Below, one piece after another: positions 7,199 through 14,472 of a DNA stretch of 25,287 nucleotides. Under the pieces are notes generated by a model that did no database searches, was not told where the DNA came from, and saw only the letters and a program-made list of their open reading frames with translations. Numbering within the stretch: position 1 is the stretch's first letter; each line of letters begins with the position of its first letter. The stretch is from Bacteroidales bacterium (GTDB lineage Bacteria > Bacteroidota > Bacteroidia > Bacteroidales > Bacteroidaceae). The DNA lies in NCBI GenBank assembly GCA_004555055.1, contig SFJN01000025.1, positions 1 through 25,287 of the forward strand, given 5' to 3'. The translations under genes were made by a program, and so were the position numbers.

Positions 7199-9363
7199 TC
7201 GGTTGCGAGTTGAGTGTCGTTCAGAGCCCCCATCAATGCCTCCAGCACGGCTTCCTTCACTCGGTCGCTGCTTTCTGCAAGGTTAGAAGTGCTTATGGTG
7301 AACTGTTCGATAAGTTTCTCTATGTTGATTGTGATATTCTTGATTTTGCCGCCGCTATCGCCACTGCTGCTTGAACCAGTGGCTGAAGATAGGGTTCCGG
7401 CTGTCGGGTCTGTCTTTGGAACTTCGGGGACTTCAGGAAGTCCAGGAACTCCCGCAGCAGTTGTCTGTTTTTGACTGCTTGATTTCTTTTTCTCTGACGC
7501 TTCCTTCTTGGCGGCTTCTGCCATTTCCGCATCGTAGGCTTTGTTAAACGCCTCTCCGACTTGTTTCCCATAGTCCGAAAATCCGCTTTTAAGTTTATTG
7601 AGGGCAGCGCTGATACCGGCACTATCTAATGAGAAAGCGGCCTTTATCAGGTCTCCAATCGCACCGAACAATTGCTTCGCAAGGTTGCCGATTCCTGTAA
7701 ACACAGCCTTGAAAGAGGCAAAAAGCCCCTTAAGAACGGCGCGGAATTTCGCGGAAGTGTTCCAGAAGTACACACCAATTGCAATCAATGCGGCAATAGC
7801 TGCTGCAATCCAGCCGATAATCGGAATGTTCATAATGGCAACAGAAACAGCACGGCATGCAGTAGTTGCAGTAGTGGCGAATACCCCAAATGAGGTCGAT
7901 GCTATCCCCGAGAACGTGGCAGATGCCGTTCCGCCTGTAATGAACGATAATACCAATGCTCCCAAACCTTTGAGCGCATTGAAAATTCCGACCGTCGCAA
8001 ATCGCAGAACGGCAAGAGTCGCTCTTGTTATATTGATTAAGAAACCATTTGAAACAAATTGTCCTGTCACAAGTTCACGGTTCATAAGAGCCATCTGAAT
8101 TCTTGCCACATAAACAACCCCCTTAATCCATTGCCACATAGCAGCCCAGTTGAGCCCCTTGACCCACAGCATCAATTTACCTACTCCAAGAATGAGGGGC
8201 ATAAGTTGAGACAATGGTGTCAAAAGTCCTATAATGGCACCTGCCCAAAGTGTAGTGTCTCCAGTTGCTTGAAAAACGGAAATCTTGAAATCTTCGATTG
8301 TTTGATTTACTGCGGCCTGACGCTCTGCATAGCTCTGCATAATGATTGCCGCTTGGTCTGTCGCACTATTCGTCCCGGTTACTGCGTCCGTAAAGTCCTG
8401 CAAGGCGTCTGTACCTTGTATTAGTGCTCTGGCTGCATTGGCATTTTCCACGCCAAAAAATTTCGACAGCAGGGCAGAGTCGTTCAGCATTGGTTTAAGC
8501 ATATCAAGCCGCTCCTTCAGGCTCTTGCTGTTGTCCCCTAAAGCAACGACATCAATGCCTGCTTTCTCCAGCTCCTCACGTGCCTGCTTCTCCACAAATC
8601 GTCCCTTGCTAAGTTGCCCCAGCACATTGCGCAGCGCCACACCACCCTCACTGGCTTTCTTGCCTGCCTTGTCAAGCACCTGTATCGCTGCATTCGTCTC
8701 CTCGAAGCTCACATTGGCAGCCTTAGCCGCCATGCCGCATTGCTGCAGCGCAGCGCTGATGGCTGGTAGCTCCGCACTTCCTGCCTGTCCCGCTGCCGCC
8801 ATCACATTCATCATGCGCGCCATCTCCTGGCTCGCTGCTACGGGGTCATCAAGGCTCACGCCATACTGGTTCATTGCCGTTGTCAGAACCTGCGCAGCCG
8901 CCACACCGTCACCGCCCATCAGCTTGCTCGTCGTCTGTATGCAGTCACCCATCTCTCTAAGCACGTCAGGGTATTTGCCCAGTTCCGGGCTGAGTTGCGA
9001 AAGAAGTAACTTGTATCCCTCCACAGCAACGGCAGCATCCGTGCCGAATGCCTTTGCACTGTCACGCGCAAAACCCTCGATTTGCTTCAACGTTTCACCT
9101 GTCACTCCTGCCACGGCACTCAAGTCATGCATCTGGCTATCCAGCCTTATGCCAGAAGAACTAAATGTCTCTGTTACCTGATTAAGCCCTTCAATCGCAT
9201 TCTTTACCAAATCAATTCCGGCAAGCATCGTTGTCCATTTTCCGATGCTGTTCTGCGCACCATCAACCTTGGCCTGAAATTCGCCTGTCGCAGAACTCAT
9301 GCCGTTGATTGTGGCAGTATAATTACCGCCTATATTGAAAATATAGTCAAAAACGCTTGCCAT
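7195..9363 (-). CDS. Tail tape measure protein
   Basis: A 722-residue tape measure protein of the TP901 core type. Residues from about 60 to 260 carry the core, with LDSQMHDLSAVAGVTGETL, KAFGTDAAVAVEGYKLLLSQLSPELGKYPDVL, the Ala-rich VAAAQVLTTAMNQYG and NVLGQLSKGRF segments. Hydrophobic helices follow near residues 365-400 and 515-535 (IIGWIAAAIAALIAIGVYFW). The C-terminus is Lys/Ser/Pro-rich and ends in a helix. The protein sets tail length and is delivered toward the host membrane. At this length the tail would be short to medium. The C-terminal part of the gene (below about 8450) looks more AT-rich than the N-terminal part, suggesting mosaicism. It follows the chaperone genes as usual. Confidence 0.93.
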   Translation of the reverse strand: MASVFDYIFNIGGNYTATINGMSSATGEFQAKVDGAQNSIGKWTTMLAGIDLVKNAIEGLNQVTETFSSSGIRLDSQMHDLSAVAGVTGETLKQIEGFARDSAKAFGTDAAVAVEGYKLLLSQLSPELGKYPDVLREMGDCIQTTSKLMGGDGVAAAQVLTTAMNQYGVSLDDPVAASQEMARMMNVMAAAGQAGSAELPAISAALQQCGMAAKAANVSFEETNAAIQVLDKAGKKASEGGVALRNVLGQLSKGRFVEKQAREELEKAGIDVVALGDNSKSLKERLDMLKPMLNDSALLSKFFGVENANAARALIQGTDALQDFTDAVTGTNSATDQAAIIMQSYAERQAAVNQTIEDFKISVFQATGDTTLWAGAIIGLLTPLSQLMPLILGVGKLMLWVKGLNWAAMWQWIKGVVYVARIQMALMNRELVTGQFVSNGFLINITRATLAVLRFATVGIFNALKGLGALVLSFITGGTASATFSGIASTSFGVFATTATTACRAVSVAIMNIPIIGWIAAAIAALIAIGVYFWNTSAKFRAVLKGLFASFKAVFTGIGNLAKQLFGAIGDLIKAAFSLDSAGISAALNKLKSGFSDYGKQVGEAFNKAYDAEMAEAAKKEASEKKKSSSQKQTTAAGVPGLPEVPEVPKTDPTAGTLSSATGSSSSGDSGGKIKNITINIEKLIEQFTISTSNLAESSDRVKEAVLEALMGALNDTQLATE

Positions 9364-9386
9364 ATCAGTTTATTTTATTACTTTTG
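9357..9386 (+). promoter_or_regulatory. Bacteroidetes-type promoter for small membrane protein
   Basis: TTG (9357-9359), a 19-nt spacer and TACTTTTG (9379-9386) match the Bacteroidetes sigma-ABfr consensus TTTG/N19-21/TAnnTTTG. Transcription would begin near 9393, 18 nt before the ATG at 9411. It faces right, against the tail operon, and its -33 element overlaps the start of the tape measure gene. Confidence 0.7.
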
Positions 9387-9410
9387 TATCACAGAATTAA
9401 AGTTTTACAC

Positions 9411-9569
9411 ATGGTCAACATATTAGCCCACATAATCGGATGGCTTTTTATTGCCGCCCTCGTTCTTGGCATAATTGGGGTGGTAGCATATATTGTTGAC
9501 ATTTTCCGTTTTGGGCTTTCGAAGAAAGGCTCTGGAACGCTTCCTTGGTGGGTATTCTGGCGGCCTTAA
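9411..9569 (+). CDS. Small membrane protein, antisense moron-like gene
   Basis: A 52-residue protein. Residues 3-30 are strongly hydrophobic (ILAHIIGWLFIAALVLGIIG, then VVAYIV), followed by a basic FRFGLSKKGSG and an aromatic end (LPWWVFWRP). This gives one or two membrane passes of the inner membrane. The ATG at 9411 is chosen over an earlier one at 9357 because the promoter just upstream starts RNA near 9393. It runs opposite to all neighbours and its stop overlaps the end of the chaperone extension. A self-promoted small gene inside a late operon fits the moron idea (lysogenic-conversion or superinfection-exclusion type), but no family is recognised and the function is unknown. Confidence 0.6.
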   Translation: MVNILAHIIGWLFIAALVLGIIGVVAYIVDIFRFGLSKKGSGTLPWWVFWRP

Positions 9570-9781
9570 CGCTTCTTTTCTCCGAACAAGGCTGCTATCA
9601 TTTCAGCATGGTTCTTGTTGCGCCATCGCTCAAGCCATATCGCCTTGCTGTATAGCTCGGCCCATTCTTCCTCCGTCTTTATTTGTTCCACATTCACATG
9701 AAGGTTGCTCATTATAAGTGCGCACCCCTTGGCAAACGTGTCCTCATCGTCTGCGTCTGCCAACGTGTGCGCCTCTACAAG
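9566..9781 (-). CDS. Tail assembly chaperone, -1 frameshift extension (T part)
   Basis: This -1 frame is open from the slippery site onward (KKLVEAHTLADADDEDTF) and ends with a charged helical part (EEWAELYSKAIWLERWRNKNHAEMIAALFGEKKR). It has no ATG near its beginning; the nearest alternative is a TTG at 9763. Following the slip at 9781-9787 it adds about 71 residues to the upstream chaperone, giving a product of about 185 residues. The position between tube and tape measure genes is exactly where lambda G/GT-type pairs occur. The long form is expected to bind the tape measure while tube subunits assemble. It depends on frameshifting for expression, so it may be missed as a gene. Confidence 0.8.
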   Translation of the reverse strand, partial: LVEAHTLADADDEDTFAKGCALIMSNLHVNVEQIKTEEEWAELYSKAIWLERWRNKNHAEMIAALFGEKKR

Positions 9782-10122
9782 TTTTTTAGCGACCCCATGC
9801 AGCCGTTCACCATCTTGCCGAGCTGAACCTGCACAGCCATAAACAGAACGGCATCCGTGCGCAATTCTTCGCTGCCGCCAAGCCAGCAGTTGTCCATCAT
9901 CACCTTGCCTGCGGCAACCTCGTCCACCTTTCCAAGTTTCGTGATTGTCTTGATGGTCTCAAAGTCAGGACGCTTGAAGTAGCCCACGTGAGTGTCCTCG
10001 CCGTCCACAATGTCCACCCTGAACACCTTGCGGTGCTTCTTCTTCATCTCTTCCACCTGCTCCGGGCTGATGCCGCCATCGTAGGTTCGCGCTTCATGCG
10101 CATTGCATTCTTGCTCTTTCAT
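9775..10122 (-). CDS. Tail assembly chaperone (G part)
   Basis: A 115-residue acidic/charged protein: EMKKKHRKVFRVDIVDGEDTHVGYFKRPDFETIKTITKLGK then an all-alpha end (AAGKVMMDNCWLGGSEELRTDAVLFMAVQVQLGKM). This is typical of phage tail assembly chaperones of Bacteroidetes myoviruses. It lies between tube and tape measure genes. The frame ends at a TAG two codons after the slippery heptamer A AAA AAC, so ribosomes that slip make the longer chaperone. Short and long forms normally act together as scaffold on the tape measure and are absent from the virion. Confidence 0.82.
   Translation of the reverse strand: MKEQECNAHEARTYDGGISPEQVEEMKKKHRKVFRVDIVDGEDTHVGYFKRPDFETIKTITKLGKVDEVAAGKVMMDNCWLGGSEELRTDAVLFMAVQVQLGKMVNGCMGSLKNL
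9781..9787 (-). promoter_or_regulatory. Programmed -1 frameshift site A AAA AAC
   Basis: Read on the - strand the codons CTA AAA AAC TTG TAG contain A AAA AAC in the correct X XXY YYZ phase. A stop follows one codon later and the -1 frame is open for 71 more codons. This is one of the strongest bacterial slippery heptamers, and it sits in the gene where most tailed phages use a frameshift. No obvious Shine-Dalgarno-like stimulator was identified. Confidence 0.85.
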
Positions 10123-10192
10123 GTCGTTTTAATCCTGGTTTAATTCGTTTTTAATTGGAGGTGACCGCCACACTGCAGCGGCCACTGCTCCG

Positions 10193-10639
10193 TTAGGCTG
10201 TCTTGCCCCACTCTATGTGTGAGGGCACGAGCGGCAGTTCCACTTCCTGCCCAGTGTCGCCCTCCTTCCACTTCCTCGCGTTGCCGCTGATGTGGCAGTT
10301 CCTGATTTTGTCTGTCACGAGCAGCCCGCTGTCCGGAAGGTACTGAACTATCACGTCAAATGGGGGGAGGTCCTGAAGTCGCCCAGTCGTGCTCTGCGCC
10401 GACAGTGCCTGTACCTCCTCCTGATAGAGTATCAGTTTCCCGCTCGGCGTGATGCGGCCTTTCGACCGTCCCACCGGGTGGCGACCGGCTCCGTACTTGT
10501 TCACGATTTCCTGCTGGTCGTCATATTCCACACCGGTTATCCCGGTCACTGGAACACCGCCAATCAGCACCACGATGTCCGCCCATGCACACAGCATGCC
10601 GTTCACCAAGGGTACTCCGTTGTTAATTACACTTGCCAT
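10193..10639 (-). CDS. Tail tube protein
   Basis: A 148-residue beta-rich protein. VINNGVPLVNGMLCAWADIVVLIGGVPVTGITGVEYDDQQEI resembles the opening of contractile-tail tube proteins, with later SGKLILYQEEVQAL, FDVIVQYLPDSGLLVTDKIRNCHISG and a closing strand ending HIEWGKTA. It follows the sheath gene by 18 nt and precedes the chaperone, the invariant sheath-tube-chaperone-tape measure order. About 70 nt of non-coding sequence after its stop holds an imperfect hairpin (GTGACCGC/GCGGCCAC) without a T-run. Hexameric rings of this protein would form the inner tube. Confidence 0.85.
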   Translation of the reverse strand: MASVINNGVPLVNGMLCAWADIVVLIGGVPVTGITGVEYDDQQEIVNKYGAGRHPVGRSKGRITPSGKLILYQEEVQALSAQSTTGRLQDLPPFDVIVQYLPDSGLLVTDKIRNCHISGNARKWKEGDTGQEVELPLVPSHIEWGKTA

Positions 10640-10657
10640 TGTTTCTTCCGTTTTTCG

Positions 10658-11836
10658 TTAAATACTCTTGGCAAAGCCAATCTTCACACTCACATGGCGC
10701 ATCACGGGCACGGCAACTTTTTTCAGTACAATATCCACTGTGCTGCTCGATGCCACGTCCTGCTCCGGGTCTATCTCGGCTTTGTACCCGCTCAGTTCAC
10801 CAGCTTTTTCCATGGCTTCAAGCGCCTGCCCCGCAACGGTCTCCAAGTGCGAAACAGTGTAGCTCGCCAGCTTGCCAGTCTCGGGATCCACATACACGTT
10901 GCCGCCAAGTTCGGGTATAACATAGGTGCGTACGCCCCTCGCCCCCTTGTCCATCGTGCGGACGCTCTCTATGCTCGCATAGTCGCTCGTCGCACTGTCC
11001 ATCGTGTGGCTGTCGTTCATGTAGCTGCCGCTCTGTCCCTGCTGCGTCACAAAGAACAGGTAGCGCGCAGTGTCAAGCTGCTCCACAAGAGCCTTGTCCA
11101 TGTCACGCAGCAGCGTTCCATCGCCAAACGCAGGAAGGCTGATGCCTGTCGGGAACTCCTTAACCCAAGCGATGCTCTGGTGTACCTTTGCACGGCTCAG
11201 CAGTCCCATCACCACGCCGAGTCCGCTCACGCTCGCCTTGCTCGCATTCGCCTTGTCCTTGTACAGCTCGGCACCGGTGCCGCTGCCCGCCTGTCCTATA
11301 AGCACGCTCACACGGCACTTGCCGCCGCCCGCAAGGCTCGTCGATATGGTCTTCACGCTTACCACTTTCGGGGCATACACCACCGAAAGTTCTGCGCCCT
11401 GCGCCTCAAGCGTATCGGCTTGGCCTTGTATTGCCACCAGGTCATCCTCGCTAAGGGCGCGGTCTCCACACCACACGCCGATTTGTCTGACCCTGCCGCC
11501 TGAATAGTTCTGCACGGTCTTGATTTCAGCAAAGGTGTAGCTGTCGCTCTGCGGCTTCTCGAACAAGCCTACATATAGGCTGATGGCCGGGTTCAGCCTG
11601 AACGTTTCGCTCAACTGGTAGTGCAGCATTCGCACCATCCAGCTCGCTGCATCCGCTGTAATGCCAGCCTCTTCCGCCTTGTCTATCGTCGAGAGTGGCT
11701 GCACATGCTCGGTCTTGAAACTTTCAGGCAGCTCCGATGCGGCAAGATATGCGATGAACCCGGTGATATGGTCCTCGCCGGCAAGCGTCTTTGGCACGTT
11801 GCCGTTCTCGCGCTTGATTGTCAAACTTGTACTCAT
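10658..11836 (-). CDS. Tail sheath protein (DUF2586-like)
   Basis: A 392-residue protein of the DUF2586 sheath family used by Mu-like phages of Bacteroidetes. Recognisable parts are the N-terminal GFIAYLAASELPESF, IADAASWMVRMLHYQLSETF-type region, the Gly-rich RVSVLIGQAGSGTGAELY, the SVSGLGVVMGLLSRAKVHQSIAWV motif with its AKVHQSI core, RYLFFVTQQGQSGSYMNDSHTM, and a C-terminal strand (VDIVLKKVAVPVMRHVSVKIGFAKSI) that would donate the handshake strands between subunits. It contracts to drive the tube through the envelope. The ATG overlaps the preceding stop as ATGA. Confidence 0.9.
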   Translation of the reverse strand: MSTSLTIKRENGNVPKTLAGEDHITGFIAYLAASELPESFKTEHVQPLSTIDKAEEAGITADAASWMVRMLHYQLSETFRLNPAISLYVGLFEKPQSDSYTFAEIKTVQNYSGGRVRQIGVWCGDRALSEDDLVAIQGQADTLEAQGAELSVVYAPKVVSVKTISTSLAGGGKCRVSVLIGQAGSGTGAELYKDKANASKASVSGLGVVMGLLSRAKVHQSIAWVKEFPTGISLPAFGDGTLLRDMDKALVEQLDTARYLFFVTQQGQSGSYMNDSHTMDSATSDYASIESVRTMDKGARGVRTYVIPELGGNVYVDPETGKLASYTVSHLETVAGQALEAMEKAGELSGYKAEIDPEQDVASSSTVDIVLKKVAVPVMRHVSVKIGFAKSI

Positions 11837-12144
11837 TTCGCTGTGATTTTGATGATGTCCTTACTTTGCAGGTTCGCGGCGTGTGCCTTTGCATCGCTCT
11901 CCTGAGCAAATGCCTGCCCGTCGCTTGCAACCCACACCTGTTTGAGTCCGTGGCGCTTACACGCAGCCAAACCCACTGATTTGAGTGCGCTGCTACTCTC
12001 TGCCTTTGGCTTCTGAGCGGCGGACTTTTTCTTCCCACCTCCCTCTGCCTTGTCGGCTGTCGCCTCGGTATTCTGTTTCTCTTGCCCCTCTTGTAGGGTA
12101 GGATTCACCTCCGCCTCTTGGGGCTTGTTGTTTTCTTCGCTCAT
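11833..12144 (-). CDS. Small Lys/Glu-rich phage protein of unknown function
   Basis: A 103-residue protein. Residues 1-50 are low-complexity (Glu, Gln, Lys; EGQEKQNTEATADKAEGGGKKK). The C-terminal half is compact (LAACKRHGLKQVWVASDGQAFAQESDAKAHAANLQSKDIIKITA), a small domain often seen near sheath genes in these phages. The start at 12144 is preferred over one at 12216 because it makes a perfect ATGA overlap with the spanin gene's stop. It also overlaps the sheath gene as ATGA. No function is recognised; a head-tail joining or completion role is possible from position. Confidence 0.6.
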   Translation of the reverse strand: MSEENNKPQEAEVNPTLQEGQEKQNTEATADKAEGGGKKKSAAQKPKAESSSALKSVGLAACKRHGLKQVWVASDGQAFAQESDAKAHAANLQSKDIIKITAK

Positions 12145-12683
12145 GTCTTTCTTGTTTTTATGATTCTGTATGATACCCACACGGCTGCCAGTCCAATGGC
12201 TATTGCCATCGCCCATGAAGCAAGCAGCTTAACTCGCTCCCAAATGCCGGGGGGCTTTTCTGCCGTCACCACCACCTCATCCAGTGTCACGCCATCGTAT
12301 GAGGCCTTTGTGTCATTCGATGTTGATGAGACCATGCCCGCATTCTCCATCATGTCGGAACGCCGGTTCTGCTCATGGCGCTGCCTCACTACAGCTCTCA
12401 CAGGAGGCTTGCCTGTCAGGCTGTCTGCCGGCTGCGTGGTGTCGTATATCTCAATCTCCGTCACTGTCAACCCCTCCGTCGTCTCCGTCAGGGTCATCGC
12501 GTGCCTTGTCTCCGTGCTGCTTGCGCTTGTTGCCTCCGTCTCCATCTGTTCCGCCACTTCTGCCTGCATCTGTTCCTTCACCACCTTTCGGCTTCCTGAG
12601 CAACTCATGCTTGACAGGGCAACGGTCCACATGAGGACAGCCCCAAATGCGCTCCAGCGCCTTGTTGAGTCTCTGTACGTCAT
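12141..12683 (-). CDS. u-spanin-like lipoprotein
   Basis: A 180-residue protein with a basic N-terminus, a hydrophobic stretch and a lipobox-like LSSMSC with Cys28, then a long polar periplasmic region rich in Thr, Glu and Ser. Near residues 148-172 there is a C-terminal membrane helix (LLASWAMAIAIGLAAVWVSY) and a basic tail (RIIKTRKT). An outer-membrane lipid anchor plus C-terminal inner-membrane helix is the unimolecular spanin layout (as in phage T1 gp11), which fuses the two membranes at lysis. It overlaps the holin-like gene by 233 nt in another frame. A second ATG at 12632 would give a shorter signal (MWTVALSSMSC). It sits with the amidase, completing a lysis cassette. Confidence 0.72.
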   Translation of the reverse strand: MTYRDSTRRWSAFGAVLMWTVALSSMSCSGSRKVVKEQMQAEVAEQMETEATSASSTETRHAMTLTETTEGLTVTEIEIYDTTQPADSLTGKPPVRAVVRQRHEQNRRSDMMENAGMVSSTSNDTKASYDGVTLDEVVVTAEKPPGIWERVKLLASWAMAIAIGLAAVWVSYRIIKTRKT

Positions 12684-12930
12684 TCCGCAGTTTCGTTATT
12701 TCGGTCTTGAGCGGCGGGACTATGCTCTCCATGAGTATGTCGCTGGCCTTGCGCACGTTCTCCAGTTCGTGGCTCTTCACTTCGGCGAGCTTGTCCTTCA
12801 TCTCCGCACGAAGCTGCTCCACCTCTGCCTGGTATTTCGCACGCATGAGCCTGCTCCCTACCCATGCCCCTACCGGGGTCGCTATCGCCGCCACAAGCGC
12901 CGATATGATGGTCATTATCTCGCCGCTCAT
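12451..12930 (-). CDS. Holin-like membrane/coiled-coil protein
   Basis: A 159-residue protein. The N-terminal membrane segment (IMTIISALVAAIATPVGAWVG) is followed by a long coiled coil (LMRAKYQAEVEQLRAEMKDK through ITKLRNDVQRLNKALERI) and a C-x5-C motif (GCPHVDRCPVKHELL). This matches the single-pass protein next to the endolysin in many Bacteroidetes phages. The last 45 residues are Gly/Asp-rich low complexity, as expected where a frame is constrained by the overlapping spanin gene. It could act as holin or as an i-spanin-like partner. Start ATG lies 8 nt after the amidase stop. Confidence 0.65.
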   Translation of the reverse strand: MSGEIMTIISALVAAIATPVGAWVGSRLMRAKYQAEVEQLRAEMKDKLAEVKSHELENVRKASDILMESIVPPLKTEITKLRNDVQRLNKALERIWGCPHVDRCPVKHELLRKPKGGEGTDAGRSGGTDGDGGNKRKQHGDKARDDPDGDDGGVDSDGD

Positions 12931-12937
12931 TCACTTT

Positions 12938-13363
12938 TCATTTCGTTTTTAGCCCGGCTTCGGCTGCCCACCGCTTCACGTTGAAACTCGGGCATGCCTT
13001 GGCCGCAAATTCATTATGTCCGTGCACTGTCGCTCCTGGATACTTGGCAAGCAATTCTCTCACGAGCCGCTCAAGGCTCTGGCGTTGCGCCGCTGTACGT
13101 GTGTCCTTTGGGGTCTTGCCGTCCGCTGCACATCCGCCAATGTAGCACACGCCTATGGAATGGGCGTTATGCCCGACGCAATGTGCGCCCTGACGCTCCT
13201 CGCTGCGCCCCTTGTGGACGCTGCCGTCCCGGTATATCACATAGTGGTACCCGATGCCGTCAAAGCCTCGCTCCTTGTGCCAGCGGTCTATCTGAGCCAC
13301 GGTGTAGTCCTTGCCTTCCGGCGTGGCTGCGCAATGCACGATTATCTCGTCAATCTTTCTCAC
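12938..13363 (-). CDS. Endolysin: N-acetylmuramoyl-L-alanine amidase
   Basis: A 141-residue amidase_2 (PGRP-type zinc amidase) made almost entirely of the catalytic domain. It has the expected pattern: IIVHCAATP with zinc ligand His10, WHKERGFDGIGYHYVI with Tyr39/His40, SIGVCYIGG, then VHGHNEFAAKACPSFNV, giving the second His (116) and Cys124 as ligands with a nearby Lys122. It cuts the bond between MurNAc and L-Ala in peptidoglycan at lysis. No signal peptide is visible, so it needs the holin-like protein to reach the wall. It lies just downstream of the major capsid gene. Confidence 0.93.
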   Translation of the reverse strand: MRKIDEIIVHCAATPEGKDYTVAQIDRWHKERGFDGIGYHYVIYRDGSVHKGRSEERQGAHCVGHNAHSIGVCYIGGCAADGKTPKDTRTAAQRQSLERLVRELLAKYPGATVHGHNEFAAKACPSFNVKRWAAEAGLKTK

Positions 13364-13376
13364 CTTGCAATATCAA

Positions 13377-14453
13377 CTATACTGCCTTGTCGCTCACAAT
13401 TGCCGCACGGCACTTCGTATCGCTCAATGGCAGACAGATACCGTACTGCTCGAAGTTCACAAGGTTGCGGTGATACAACGGGTCTTTGCTTGCCTCGCTG
13501 TAATAGAACTCGGTGCTGCCGTATGCCTTCATCATGCGACCGGCATAGAATGCCACGGAGGCACGGGCATCGGTCGATGCAGGGAGTGCGCCCCATGCAA
13601 GTTTCTTGCCTGTGGTCATGTTGTAGTAAGGCGTTCCGTCATACTCGTAAACGTCAAAGCCATACATGCGGCAAATCTTGCCGTCGGTCTGGTTGATGTT
13701 GTAATGTTCCTTGAATTTCTGCTCGGTCTCAAGCAGGTCGTTCACATGGTCGGAGCACAGAACGAGGATGCGGTCCTGAGTGGGAATGCCCATCTTGTCA
13801 AAATGGCGTTTCAAGGTAAGCATATCGGCATACGTCATCTTCTTGCGCGTTCCGTCGCTGGACCCCGTGGTCTTGATTACGGGAACGTCTGTCGCATTCG
13901 CGTCGGGAGCAATGGCATGGATGCCGCGCTGCGCAATCTTCTCTCTCAATGCATCGCGGTGGCGCTCCTGTACGCTTGCCATCTTGTCATAGCTGATTGC
14001 ATGAAGCTCGTCTCTCGTAACCGGAGTTGCCTCCGTGCTGAACTTGTCAAGGCTGATGGGTTTGTCTGCATCGGTGAGGGCGGTAATGGCAAGTGGATAG
14101 GTCGTGTTGTTCACAAGCACATTGGGGTCGCCACCGATTGCCACAAAATGGATTACGTCGTGCTGCACGTACTGGTTATAGCTGCGGATGCGCTGCATCC
14201 ACCCCAGCGACTCGGGTGCCGTTCGGAATGCCTTAATCATCTCGCCGGTCCAAATCTCCGTAAACACGCCGGCACGCAACATGCCCGCACCGCCCATCGG
14301 GATAAGTCCGGCAACACTGCCTACAACGGCTCCCGTCTCTGCTGCGAAGCCGCTTGCCACGGCAATGCTCGCGCCTGCCACGGCGTTGAACGCAAAGGTC
14401 ATGAGCATGCAGCCCATAATGCCTAATACTCTTGCAAAAAATCTACTTTTCAT
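13377..14453 (-). CDS. Major capsid protein with hydrophobic N-terminus
   Basis: A 358-residue HK97-fold capsid protein of the Mu-like Bacteroidetes type. Diagnostic stretches are VFTEIWTGEMIKAFRTAPESLGWM (63-86), NQYVQHDVIHFVAIGGDPNVLVNN (93-116), RDALREKIAQRGIHAIAPDAN, KKMTYADMLTLKRHFDKMGIP, RILVLCSDHVNDLL and the C-terminal KLAWGALPAST and GSTEFYYSEASKDPLYHRNLVNFEQYGICLP. The N-terminal 55 residues are signal- or membrane-like (RFFARVLGIMGCMLMTFAFN then a Gly/Ala/Val-rich stretch), which is odd for a coat protein and may be removed on maturation by the upstream protease. The gene order protease/scaffold then capsid is as in Mu. Confidence 0.88.
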   Translation of the reverse strand: MKSRFFARVLGIMGCMLMTFAFNAVAGASIAVASGFAAETGAVVGSVAGLIPMGGAGMLRAGVFTEIWTGEMIKAFRTAPESLGWMQRIRSYNQYVQHDVIHFVAIGGDPNVLVNNTTYPLAITALTDADKPISLDKFSTEATPVTRDELHAISYDKMASVQERHRDALREKIAQRGIHAIAPDANATDVPVIKTTGSSDGTRKKMTYADMLTLKRHFDKMGIPTQDRILVLCSDHVNDLLETEQKFKEHYNINQTDGKICRMYGFDVYEYDGTPYYNMTTGKKLAWGALPASTDARASVAFYAGRMMKAYGSTEFYYSEASKDPLYHRNLVNFEQYGICLPLSDTKCRAAIVSDKAV

Positions 14454-14472
14454 TGTTATTCTGTTTTTCTCG

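Noticed and set aside
8342..9181. 279-residue Ser/Ala-rich open frame on the + strand
   Set aside because: It is the reverse-strand shadow of the tape measure core.
9411..9569. Holin for the lysis cassette
   Set aside because: It is small and hydrophobic, but has its own opposing promoter and lies over 2.5 kb from the amidase; a moron-like role fits better.
10292..11503. 403-residue open frame on the + strand
   Set aside because: It is antisense to tube and sheath genes, His/Arg/Ala-rich, with no recognisable domain; a codon-bias shadow.
13311..14426. 371-residue open frame on the + strand
   Set aside because: It lies opposite the capsid gene and has no domain; a shadow of a strongly codon-biased gene.
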